Source of the DNA: SB11 sp964584305
GTDB lineage: Bacteria; Bacteroidota; Bacteroidia; UBA8524
Assembly (NCBI GenBank): GCA_964584305.1
Contig: CAZOZL010000007.1
Location: 1 to 64,000, forward strand
Length of the DNA: 64,000 bases
Direction: 5' to 3'
A program made the position numbers and the translations under genes. Of this stretch, positions 36,052 to 44,035 are shown one piece after another; positions within the stretch are counted from its first letter, which is position 1, and the number at the start of each line of letters is the position of its first letter. Below the pieces are notes generated by a model. The model did no database searches. It was not told the origin of the DNA and saw only the letters and a list, made by a program, of their open reading frames with translations.

Positions 36052-38216
36052 TGAAGAAAGTGTTGAAATATTGTGTTTTAGTTATTGCTATATTTGCTTT
36101 GCAATTTTGTAAAGCGGGTGAGGATAGTACTGCTTTTACTCCTTTGGGTGGCAATATTTTTACGAATAGAACCTTAGAAAAGGGGCGTTATCTAATAAGC
36201 AGTAACCTACGCATAGGTAAAGATGCTACACTAACCGTAGAAGCAGGTAGCCAACTAATTTTTAACCCTGGAACAGAAATAGTTGTTTTGGGTGGAATTG
36301 TAATAAAAGGAACGCCCAATAACTTTGTTAAAGTATATAGCCTTAATGCCAGTGAAGAGGGTATAGGTATTAATATTACTGGCGATAATGCAAGTAAAGA
36401 GGTGATGATAGAATACGCTAATTTCTCCTCGTTGTTACGCCCGTTTACTTTTGATAATAAGTGGTATAGAAACAAGGTAAGTATTACCTACTCACAATTT
36501 AAAAACATTAACACAAACGATGCAGCTATTTTAGTTGCTGATGCTGAACACTTAAAAAATAAAACGATCGTTCCGTTTGAGTTTTCTCACAATGTATTTG
36601 CTGATAATTTTAGCAATATCCATATCCATAATTTTTCCACATACAATATTGCGTACACCATTACCAACAATGTTTTTTATAACAACTCATACTACGATTA
36701 TAGAGGTAGAGTAAAAAACAACCCTATATATGGAAACATTGATGATGACGAGAATAAGCTGCAAATGAAGTTTGAAAACAATGTTTTGATAAACAATACT
36801 GTTTTCCATGATGTGGCAGACACTCTTTTTGATTATTCAGGCTTTGGAGTTGAAGGTACAGCACAACTTATTTCAATACAAAACAACTATTGGGGTAGTA
36901 ACGTGAGCAGGGCAGAGATAGAGCAAAGAACTTTTGGATTTAATAAAGATAAATTTGCCCCCAGCATAAATGTAGCACCCTATCTTAAAAAATCTCCCAG
37001 AACAAGTGCATTTATTGAAAAAGTAGAGGTGGATGGGCAGGAGTTTGATTTTAATTTACCCGCAATAGATTATATAGGTAAGCCAATAATTATCTATTTC
37101 TCGAAACCATTGGCAAAAAAACAAAGAGAAGCCCTTGCTGTGGTGTACCTTGATACATCAATAGGAAAAGTACTAAGCCAAAGAATAAGCAACTACCAGT
37201 TTAATTATAATAACGGTGCAAAAACCGCTACACTGCTAATTGAAAAAGTAGAAGGGATAGAACACGCATTTTATCTAAAATTAAGCAACTTAATAGACGA
37301 GGAAGGCTTTGAGCTACCCAGTTGGGATTTTGGACGGTTTTATTTAAATAAAATATTTGGCAAGTATAAAAATGATAGGAATATTAACCTTGATTTATTT
37401 TTTGCTAATGCGGCACTTTGGAAAACCCCACCACAACAAGGCGAGTTTGAAACAATAGACCCAATGTTTAAAAACCTTGAAAAAAAGAAAAGAACGTTTG
37501 AAATTGGTTTAATGAACGGGGTTACTAATTATTTTGGCGATTTAAGTACAAGTACTTTTAATCGTGATGAGATTAATTACGCCATAGGGTTACGCTTTAG
37601 ATATAACTTTAGAAAACGCTACTCCATTCGTGGAATGTTTGATTATGGTAGTTTAAGCGGTAGCGACAGACACTCGCAAAGCGATTTAAAACGTAGTAGA
37701 AACCTTAGTTTTCAATCAGTGTTATATGCTATTTCAGGGCAATTTGAGTACCATCTAAATAATTATGTATTTACTGATAGGTACAGGTTTATTCCAAGTA
37801 TAAGCACGGGTTTTACTTTATTCCATTTCCGACCAACAGCAACAGTAGATGGTAAAACCTATGATTTAAATGCACTGGGAACAGAAGGGCAAACCTTACC
37901 TGGTGGGGCGGGTAAATACAATCTTACACAATTTGCCCTGCCTGTAAGTGCAAGCCTTAAAACAATGGTAGGGTATCACTTTATTCTCGAAATGGAGATT
38001 AATTTTATAAAAACATTCACCGATTATTTAGATGATGTAAGTGGTTTTTATCCAAACATAGGCAGTATACAGGCACAAAACCCAAGCGAGGATGCCGCAG
38101 CAATTGGGAGCATAGTAAAGCCCTCATCACGTTTTAACGAAGGCGATATAAGGGGCGATCCTGATAAAAAAGACTGGTATTTGATATTAGGGTTAACATT
38201 ATCATACAGGTTTTAA
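36051..38216 (+). CDS. Lipoprotein fusing a beta-helix to a PorG-like (DUF6089) barrel, 721 aa
   Basis: Starts with GTG at 36051, overlapping the gldM stop by one base. A lipobox (LQFC, Cys19) is followed by right-handed beta-helix rungs (about residues 35-300: LTVEAGSQLIFNPGTEIVVL, FEFSHNVFADNFSNIHIHNF, NVFYNNSYYDY, IQNNYWGS), a bridge with an Ig-like or Fn3-like fold, and a barrel (about 480-721). The barrel has GVTNYFGDL, YAIGLRFRYNFRKRYSIRG, the block LNALGTEGQ, IKTFTDYLDDVSGFYP and terminal LTLSYRF, which are the marks of PorG/DUF6089 outer-membrane proteins of the type IX system. I know of no characterised protein with this fusion. Its place after gldLM suggests the outer-membrane end of this motor. 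Confidence 0.85.
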   Translation: MKKVLKYCVLVIAIFALQFCKAGEDSTAFTPLGGNIFTNRTLEKGRYLISSNLRIGKDATLTVEAGSQLIFNPGTEIVVLGGIVIKGTPNNFVKVYSLNASEEGIGINITGDNASKEVMIEYANFSSLLRPFTFDNKWYRNKVSITYSQFKNINTNDAAILVADAEHLKNKTIVPFEFSHNVFADNFSNIHIHNFSTYNIAYTITNNVFYNNSYYDYRGRVKNNPIYGNIDDDENKLQMKFENNVLINNTVFHDVADTLFDYSGFGVEGTAQLISIQNNYWGSNVSRAEIEQRTFGFNKDKFAPSINVAPYLKKSPRTSAFIEKVEVDGQEFDFNLPAIDYIGKPIIIYFSKPLAKKQREALAVVYLDTSIGKVLSQRISNYQFNYNNGAKTATLLIEKVEGIEHAFYLKLSNLIDEEGFELPSWDFGRFYLNKIFGKYKNDRNINLDLFFANAALWKTPPQQGEFETIDPMFKNLEKKKRTFEIGLMNGVTNYFGDLSTSTFNRDEINYAIGLRFRYNFRKRYSIRGMFDYGSLSGSDRHSQSDLKRSRNLSFQSVLYAISGQFEYHLNNYVFTDRYRFIPSISTGFTLFHFRPTATVDGKTYDLNALGTEGQTLPGGAGKYNLTQFALPVSASLKTMVGYHFILEMEINFIKTFTDYLDDVSGFYPNIGSIQAQNPSEDAAAIGSIVKPSSRFNEGDIRGDPDKKDWYLILGLTLSYRF

Positions 38217-38471
38217 ACAACTAACCAGTATAGTTGTTTACTAAAATATACGATTTGACAATAGACTAAAATAACTGAATATAGGGGCTATATACCTTAA
38301 CAAAGTACCGTTTTTGTTGCCCTTTGGGTGCATACATGATAACTGGCACTTAAATTAATTAGTATGCGAATGCTAAAAAGACCACTATAATCACTATTTT
38401 CGTTAATAACTAAGTGAAGAGAAAAAAGTAACAAAAATTATTATTGAATAAAGATTTACACTATTTTTATA

Positions 38472-39995
38472 ATGAAAGCAATCATAAAACTAAGTTTGGC
38501 GTTAGCATTGGCTAGCTTAATAGCTATGCCAGCAATTGGACAAAGGAAGTCTAATTCGTCAGAGTCGAAATCGTCAAAAAAATCATCTAAATCCAAAGCT
38601 GCACGTTTTCTTTTTACAAAAGAGTCAAAACGTATGGCGGTAGGGATTCAAGCAGGTACATCTCTTTTCCATGGAGATGCTGACAAGTTAAGGTTAGGCT
38701 GGGCTTTAGGGGCTAACTTTCGCTACAATGCCTCTCACGTTTTAGGATTTAGAGCATTATTTAATGTAGGACGGGTGAGAAGTGGATTAACTAATCCTGG
38801 TGGTTCTAACTTTAGTGACTATGATTTTACCTCAAATGTTTTTGAGTACCAAGGGCAAATTATACTGACCGTAGGTAATATATCCTTTTTTAAAGAACAC
38901 TGGAAGTGGAATATGTACACATTTGCTGGTGTTGGGCAAGTTATTATGAATAGTAAAACAGAATCAATAAGTGCTGATACTAATCGTACCCAAATTAATA
39001 AAAATTATGACAGAACACATATTGCCTTTACCTATGGTATAGGTGTAAAACGAAATATTAATAAACGTTGGGATATTGGATTAGAATACGGAATGCGTTG
39101 GGTGCGTACTGACTCAATGGATATTATTAATGCGGCTATTCACCGTAACCGTAAATTTGATGCTTATTCGCTACCACAATTAATAATTAATTTTAAGATT
39201 GGTAAAAATGGAAGAGAGCATTTAGATTGGATTAACCCAATTGCCAGTGTGTATGAAGAAATAATAGGCTTAGAAGAAAAAATAGATAGATTAGATAAAG
39301 ATAGTGATAATGATGGTGTTCCAGATCGTTTTGATAAAGAAGAAAACACACCCGAAGGTGCTAAAGTATGGGGCAGTGGTGAGGCTGTTGATTTAGATAA
39401 CGATGGTGTACCTGATATTAACGACCAAGAGCCTAATACCCCTCCAGGTGCTAAAGTTGACCCAAATACAGGTATGGCAGAAGACGAAGACGGTGATGGT
39501 GTCCCCGATATTTTAGACTTATCTCCTAATACAGACCCTAAGTACATGGTAAACCATCAAGGTATTCCTATCATGTCAAAAGACGCTTCAACCAATATAG
39601 TAAATAATAAAGGCGATAATATAGTAACCAATATTGGTGGTAATATTAGCGGAGGAGGGATATTCTTTCTTCCTGCTGTTTTCTTTGCTACGGATATAGA
39701 CGAACCTTATCCAACACACTTGGTTGATTTACAGAATGTTGCCGAAGCAATGAAATACAATCCTAATATTAAATTGCAAGTAATAGGTAATGCCGATTTA
39801 CGTAATAGCGATAAATATAACTTGCGCTTAGCACAGCGCCGTGCTGATAACGTAAAGAAAATATTAGTGAAATTTGGTGTAGCAGCATCACGCCTAATAA
39901 CTAAAACCAATGGCGAGCGTGTACCTATTATAACAGGTTCATCGCCAATGCACCTACAAGCCAATCGCCGTGTGCAGTTTTTTATAATGCGATAA
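38472..39995 (+). CDS. OmpA-family outer-membrane protein with thrombospondin type 3 repeats, 507 aa
   Basis: A signal peptide ends near AIGQ (residue 24). A basic S/K-rich linker (about 25-45) leads to an eight-strand barrel (about 50-250). Three calcium-binding TSP3 repeats follow (DSDNDGVPDRFDKEENTPEG, DLDNDGVPDINDQEPNTPPG, DEDGDGVPDILDLSPNTDP, about 280-360). The OmpA domain (about 395-507) has NIKLQVIGNADLRNSDKYNL and LAQRRADNVKKILVKFG, which bind peptidoglycan. It comes 255 nt after the beta-helix/PorG gene and may anchor the same complex to the cell wall. It probably has its own promoter; none was clear. Confidence 0.93.
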   Translation: MKAIIKLSLALALASLIAMPAIGQRKSNSSESKSSKKSSKSKAARFLFTKESKRMAVGIQAGTSLFHGDADKLRLGWALGANFRYNASHVLGFRALFNVGRVRSGLTNPGGSNFSDYDFTSNVFEYQGQIILTVGNISFFKEHWKWNMYTFAGVGQVIMNSKTESISADTNRTQINKNYDRTHIAFTYGIGVKRNINKRWDIGLEYGMRWVRTDSMDIINAAIHRNRKFDAYSLPQLIINFKIGKNGREHLDWINPIASVYEEIIGLEEKIDRLDKDSDNDGVPDRFDKEENTPEGAKVWGSGEAVDLDNDGVPDINDQEPNTPPGAKVDPNTGMAEDEDGDGVPDILDLSPNTDPKYMVNHQGIPIMSKDASTNIVNNKGDNIVTNIGGNISGGGIFFLPAVFFATDIDEPYPTHLVDLQNVAEAMKYNPNIKLQVIGNADLRNSDKYNLRLAQRRADNVKKILVKFGVAASRLITKTNGERVPIITGSSPMHLQANRRVQFFIMR

Positions 39996-40016
39996 TTTCA
40001 GTAAATCTTAATTAAA

Positions 40017-40049
40017 AAAACGTCGGGCTTATTAGTCTGGCGTTTTTTT
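40017..40049 (+). terminator. Terminator after the OmpA-family gene
   Basis: AACGTCGGGC and GTCTGGCGTT pair with several G-U pairs around a 6-nt loop, with a T run from 40043. Confidence 0.65.
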
Positions 40050-40069
40050 ATGCCCGTCATTTCGAGAAA

Positions 40070-40116
40070 GCCAAATTGCAGCATAGGTAAAAACTGCAAT
40101 ACATTGGTAGGAGTTA
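40070..40116. repeat. Dispersed intergenic repeat, copy 1
   Basis: About 47 bp matching 61264-61311 at roughly 80 percent by eye, from GCCAAATTG through AATACATTGGTAGG to GTTA. Just upstream is CCCGTCATTTCGAG, and downstream AACCTAAGAAGGTT, whose relative AGCCTAAGAAGGT lies at about 61148. Confidence 0.65.
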
Positions 40117-40232
40117 ATTAATAAAATGATATCCTGCCTATGCCATTCAGGCGGGCTTCATCAACCTAAGAAGGTTCTCTTGTCAAAGGAGTGGCTGAGA
40201 GAGGCAAAAATGCACTAAATTACCCTAAGCTG

Positions 40233-40769
40233 TTAACTACCCCTCAAAGCACTAACAATATGCCACAATGCCACCGCAGTGGCTACCGAGATATTTAAGG
40301 AGTGTTTAGTGCCGTGCTGTGGTATTTCAATCAAAATATCACAAGCATTTACAGCTTCTTGGCTCACACCATCTACCTCGCTGCCTGCTATTAGTGCAAT
40401 TTTCTCATCAGCAGCAATAGTCCATTCATTAAGTAATGTGCTGCCTTCGGTTTGTTCTAACCCTGCAATAGTATAGCCTTGTTGTTTCAATTGTGCAATG
40501 GCGGTTACAGTATCAGGGTAGTGTTTCCAATCTACACTTAAATCAGAACCTAACGCCGTTTTTGTAATTTCTTTATGCGGTGGTTTCCCTGTTATTCCAC
40601 ACAAGTAAATAGCTTCTAAAGCAAAGGCATCAGTAGTTCTAAACACAGAACCCACATTATGCAAACTGCGGATATTATCCAGCACTACCACTACATTTAG
40701 TTTATTTATATTTTTATATTCATCAACAGTCAACCTGTTTAGCTCAATATTTTTTAATTTGCGGACCAT
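40233..40769 (-). CDS. TrmH/SpoU-family RNA methyltransferase, 178 aa
   Basis: SAM-dependent 2'-O-ribose methyltransferase of the knotted SPOUT fold. All three family motifs are present: LDNIRSLHNVGSVFRTTDAF (about residues 30-49), IALIAGSEVDGVSQEAV (about 122-138) and IEIPQHGTKHSLNISVATAV (about 147-166). The short length, without an extra N-terminal domain, is that of TrmL-like or small TrmH proteins; the RNA target is not predictable. The ATG at 40769 is the only credible start and lies 3 nt from the TTG of the divergent mutS, so each promoter must sit inside the other gene. Confidence 0.92.
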   Translation of the reverse strand: MVRKLKNIELNRLTVDEYKNINKLNVVVVLDNIRSLHNVGSVFRTTDAFALEAIYLCGITGKPPHKEITKTALGSDLSVDWKHYPDTVTAIAQLKQQGYTIAGLEQTEGSTLLNEWTIAADEKIALIAGSEVDGVSQEAVNACDILIEIPQHGTKHSLNISVATAVALWHIVSALRGS

Positions 40770-40772
40770 AAT

Positions 40773-43385
40773 TTGGTAAATAAAAAGAAAAATAAGGGTG
40801 AAACACCGCTAATGCGGCAATACGCGCAAATTAAAACAAAATACCCTGGTGCGCTTATACTTTTCAGAATAGGTGATTTTTATGAAACCTTTGGCGAAGA
40901 TGCTATTATAGCCTCTAAAGTGTTGGGTATTGTGCTTACCAAAAGGCATAATGGCTCTGCCAATGAGATAGAATTAGCAGGTTTTCCGCACCATTCTTTA
41001 GATACTTACTTGCCAAAATTAGTAAGAGCGGGCTATCGTGTTGCCATTTGCGACCAGTTAGAAGACCCTAAAACGGTTAAAGGCATTGTGAAACGTGGCG
41101 TTACCGAGTTGGTTACCCCAGGGGTATCCTATAATGATAAAATTGTTGATGTAAAAGAAAGTAATTACTTAGCGGCGATATATCAGGAAAATAAGCAATA
41201 TGGATTGGCTTTTTTAGATATTAGCACAGGCGAGTTTATGGTGGCGCAAGGACAGTTAGAATATGCTGATAAGCTATTGCAGGGGCTAAAACCATCAGAA
41301 GTGATTTTTACTAAAAGCTATAAAAACGATTTTGAAGCCACTTTTGGCAACCGATTTTATACCTACGGATTAGAAGATTGGGCTTTTGGGAAAGACCACA
41401 CTTATGATAAACTTATCAAACATTTCGGCACAAAATCACTAAAAGGCTTTGGGGTAGATGATTTTGGCTTAGGCATAGTAGCGGCAGGTGCAGCTATACA
41501 ATACCTTGAAGATACCCACCATACCGATTTAGGACATATAAGAGCTTTATCTCGATTAGAAGAGGATAGATATGTTTGGTTGGATAGGTTTACCATTCGT
41601 AATTTAGAACTGATACGCCCCAGTAACGAAGGGGGAAAAGCACTTATTGATATAATAGACCAAACCAATACGCCAATGGGGGCAAGGCTACTACGCAAGT
41701 GGTTGCTTTTGCCCTTAAAAGAATTACGCCCCATTGCCGATAGGCATAATATGGTGCAATACTTTTTTGATAATGAGGAGAAGTGTGAGGAACTTTTAGG
41801 GGTATTGAAACAAATGGGCGATTTAGAACGCCTAATATCAAAAGTAGCACTTAAACGTATTAGCCCTAAAGAAGTGGTGCAGTTGCGTCGCTCGTTAGAG
41901 TTGATAAAACCTATTAAAGAACTTTGTGCCACAAGCGAACTAATAGAACTACAACGCTTGGCTGATTTGCTTAACCCTTGTCAACTATTAGTAGATAAAA
42001 TAGCCAAAGAAGTAGTAGAAGACCCACCTGCTTTGCTAAATAAAGGGGGAGTGGTAGCAAATGGTGTAGATACTGATTTGGATGATTTACGAGAGATTAA
42101 ATTTTCGGGGAAAGATTTTTTAGCCAAAATACAAAAACGTGAGGCAGAGAAAACAGGCATTACATCATTAAAAATATCGTTTAATAATGTTTTTGGATAT
42201 TTCTTAGAGGTTACCCATGCACACAAAGATAAAGTACCTGCCGAGTGGGTGCGTAAACAAACTTTGGTAAATGCAGAACGCTATATAACCGAAGAACTAA
42301 AAATATATGAGGAAAAGATTTTAGGAGCTGAAGAAAAGATACAAATAATAGAGAACCGCATATTTACCGATTTGCTCAATTTCTGTTCAGAGTATATAAG
42401 CCCTGTGCAGCAAAATGCGAATGTATTAGCGCAATTAGACTGTATTAGCAACTTTGCAGTAATAGCAAAAGAGAATAAATATACTCGCCCCATTGTGAGC
42501 GAAAATTTTGAAATAACGCTAAACCAGCTGCGCCATCCTGTAATAGAAAAACAACTACCCATTGGCGAAGAGTATATACCCAATGATATTTATCTGGATA
42601 ATGAAAAACAGCAGGTAATTATACTTACAGGACCAAATATGTCGGGTAAGTCGGCTTTATTACGCCAAACTGCATTAGCTATCTTATTAGCACAAATGGG
42701 AAGTTTTGTGCCAGCAACGGAGGCAAAAATTGGCTTAATAGATAAAATATTTACCCGTGTGGGAGCGTCAGATAATATATCGTCGGGGGAGTCTACTTTT
42801 ATGGTAGAAATGTTAGAAACTGCCAGTATTTTAAATAATGTTTCATCACGTAGTTTAATATTATTAGATGAAATAGGCAGGGGAACAAGTACCTACGATG
42901 GGGTGTCGCTTGCATGGGCAATAGCAGAGTATTTAAACAATACACCCGAAAAGCCTAAAACCATATTTGCTACCCATTACCACGAGCTAAATGAGCTGGA
43001 AAAGAAAACAGAGGGGGTAGTAAATTACCATGTTACGGTGAAAGAGATAGACCAGAAAATTATTTTTTTACGTAAAATAAAGCAGGGGGGAAGCGAGAGT
43101 AGTTTCGGTATTCATGTAGCAAAAATGGCAGGCATACCCACTAAGGTAGTAGAGCGTGCTGATGAGATTTTAGGTAGATTGGAAGAAGACAAAGCCATGA
43201 TTAGCGGGAGGCAAACTTTTAAGAAAATACCACAAAAAACCTTTCAGGTAAATATGTTTCAAGCGGATAACCCACATTTGGCGAAATTAGAAGAAGCACT
43301 TAATAAGCTCGATTTAAATGTATTAACCCCTATTGAGGCAATGATGAAACTTAAAGAGCTAAAAGAAATACTACCAAAAGAGTAA
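40773..43385 (+). CDS. mutS: DNA mismatch repair protein MutS
   Basis: Recognises mismatches and starts repair. The 870-aa protein has the mismatch-binding domain with the FYE motif (FRIGDFYETFGEDA, about residues 31-44), connector, lever and clamp regions, and the ABC ATPase with P-loop GPNMSGKSALLRQTAL (about 618-633), GESTFMVEMLETA, Walker B LLDEIGRGTSTYDG and ATHYHELNEL. A short C-terminal tail (PIEAMMKLKELKEIL) is typical. The start used is TTG at 40773, giving MVNKKKNKGETPLMRQY; the next ATG (40812) would remove part of the conserved start. It diverges from the trmH-like gene with a 3-nt gap. Confidence 0.97.
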   Translation: MVNKKKNKGETPLMRQYAQIKTKYPGALILFRIGDFYETFGEDAIIASKVLGIVLTKRHNGSANEIELAGFPHHSLDTYLPKLVRAGYRVAICDQLEDPKTVKGIVKRGVTELVTPGVSYNDKIVDVKESNYLAAIYQENKQYGLAFLDISTGEFMVAQGQLEYADKLLQGLKPSEVIFTKSYKNDFEATFGNRFYTYGLEDWAFGKDHTYDKLIKHFGTKSLKGFGVDDFGLGIVAAGAAIQYLEDTHHTDLGHIRALSRLEEDRYVWLDRFTIRNLELIRPSNEGGKALIDIIDQTNTPMGARLLRKWLLLPLKELRPIADRHNMVQYFFDNEEKCEELLGVLKQMGDLERLISKVALKRISPKEVVQLRRSLELIKPIKELCATSELIELQRLADLLNPCQLLVDKIAKEVVEDPPALLNKGGVVANGVDTDLDDLREIKFSGKDFLAKIQKREAEKTGITSLKISFNNVFGYFLEVTHAHKDKVPAEWVRKQTLVNAERYITEELKIYEEKILGAEEKIQIIENRIFTDLLNFCSEYISPVQQNANVLAQLDCISNFAVIAKENKYTRPIVSENFEITLNQLRHPVIEKQLPIGEEYIPNDIYLDNEKQQVIILTGPNMSGKSALLRQTALAILLAQMGSFVPATEAKIGLIDKIFTRVGASDNISSGESTFMVEMLETASILNNVSSRSLILLDEIGRGTSTYDGVSLAWAIAEYLNNTPEKPKTIFATHYHELNELEKKTEGVVNYHVTVKEIDQKIIFLRKIKQGGSESSFGIHVAKMAGIPTKVVERADEILGRLEEDKAMISGRQTFKKIPQKTFQVNMFQADNPHLAKLEEALNKLDLNVLTPIEAMMKLKELKEILPKE

Positions 43386-43460
43386 AAAAAACAATAAGAG
43401 TATTGCACCAAAATCTAAAGAGTACTATATTCGCATCCCCTTAATGAAATAAGGGCATTT

Positions 43461-43533
43461 GCGAGAATAGCTCAGCTGGTAGAGCGCAACCTTGCCAAGG
43501 TTGAGGTCGCGAGTTCGAACCTCGTTTCTCGCT
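43461..43533 (+). tRNA. tRNA-Gly (anticodon GCC)
   Basis: 73 nt. Acceptor GCGAGAA pairs with TTCTCGC and the discriminator is T. D arm is GCTCAGCTGGTAGAGC, the anticodon loop is TTGCCAA and the T loop is TTCGAAC. CCA is not encoded. Confidence 0.97.
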
Positions 43534-43542
43534 CAAAAAACT

Positions 43543-43576
43543 AACGAGTTTAAGTTTTAGGCTCAAACTCGTTTTT
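43543..43576 (+). terminator. Hairpin with T run between the two tRNA genes
   Basis: AACGAGTTT (43543-43551) pairs perfectly with AAACTCGTT (43565-43573), followed by T to 43576. Confidence 0.55.
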
Positions 43577-43588
43577 AGTTAAAACTCT

Positions 43589-43674
43589 GCTTAGGTGGTG
43601 GAATTGGTAGACACGCAGGACTTAAAATCCTGTGAGCCGAAACGCTCGTGCGGGTTCGACCCCCGCCCTAAGTA
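43589..43674 (+). tRNA. tRNA-Leu (anticodon TAA)
   Basis: 86 nt with the long variable arm of class II tRNAs. Acceptor GCTTAGG pairs with CCTAAGT (one G-U) and the discriminator is A. Anticodon loop CTTAAAA gives TAA; T loop TTCGACC. CCA is not encoded. Confidence 0.96.
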
Positions 43675-43680
43675 CGCAAC

Positions 43681-43709
43681 AAGCCGCTTTTAACCAAGCG
43701 GCTTTTTTT
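43681..43709 (+). terminator. Terminator after tRNA-Leu
   Basis: AAGCCGCTT and AAGCGGCTT form a perfect 9-bp stem around a 6-nt loop, with seven T following. Confidence 0.85.
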
Positions 43710-44035
43710 ATTGTAAGTTCTTTTTTTGAGACTTGCATACAATAGATATGGTCATTTGATTAAAATAACTTTCTTTCAGCAAATAAATTAAGTTGAGAGT
43801 TGATTTCAGGGTTGCCTCTAACTTTATTATCTTAGGTATGTTTTTTCATAATTGGAGTCATATCTGATATTATGGTCATAAAGAGTGTTTATTTTTAATT
43901 GAGTCAAACCCAGTACCCATAAAAAGTTGCAATTCTCAGTCTTTAAAAATGGATTTTTTTGCAAAAAAGAAACATTCTCTTTATTATAAATAGTTACTAT
44001 ACATTTAAATCAACTTTCTTGTATTTTCGTTCAGC
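43710..44035. other. 326-nt noncoding gap before the formate ligase gene
   Basis: AT-rich, with no ORF of note on either strand. TATTTTCG at 44022-44029, one mismatch from the -7 consensus, lies 6 nt before the ATG at 44036 and is the only promoter-like feature I see. Confidence 0.5.

Noticed and set aside
38215..38239. AAACAACTA/TAGTTGTTT hairpin after the beta-helix/PorG gene as a terminator
   Set aside because: The stem is perfect but AT-rich and has no T run after it, so termination is doubtful.
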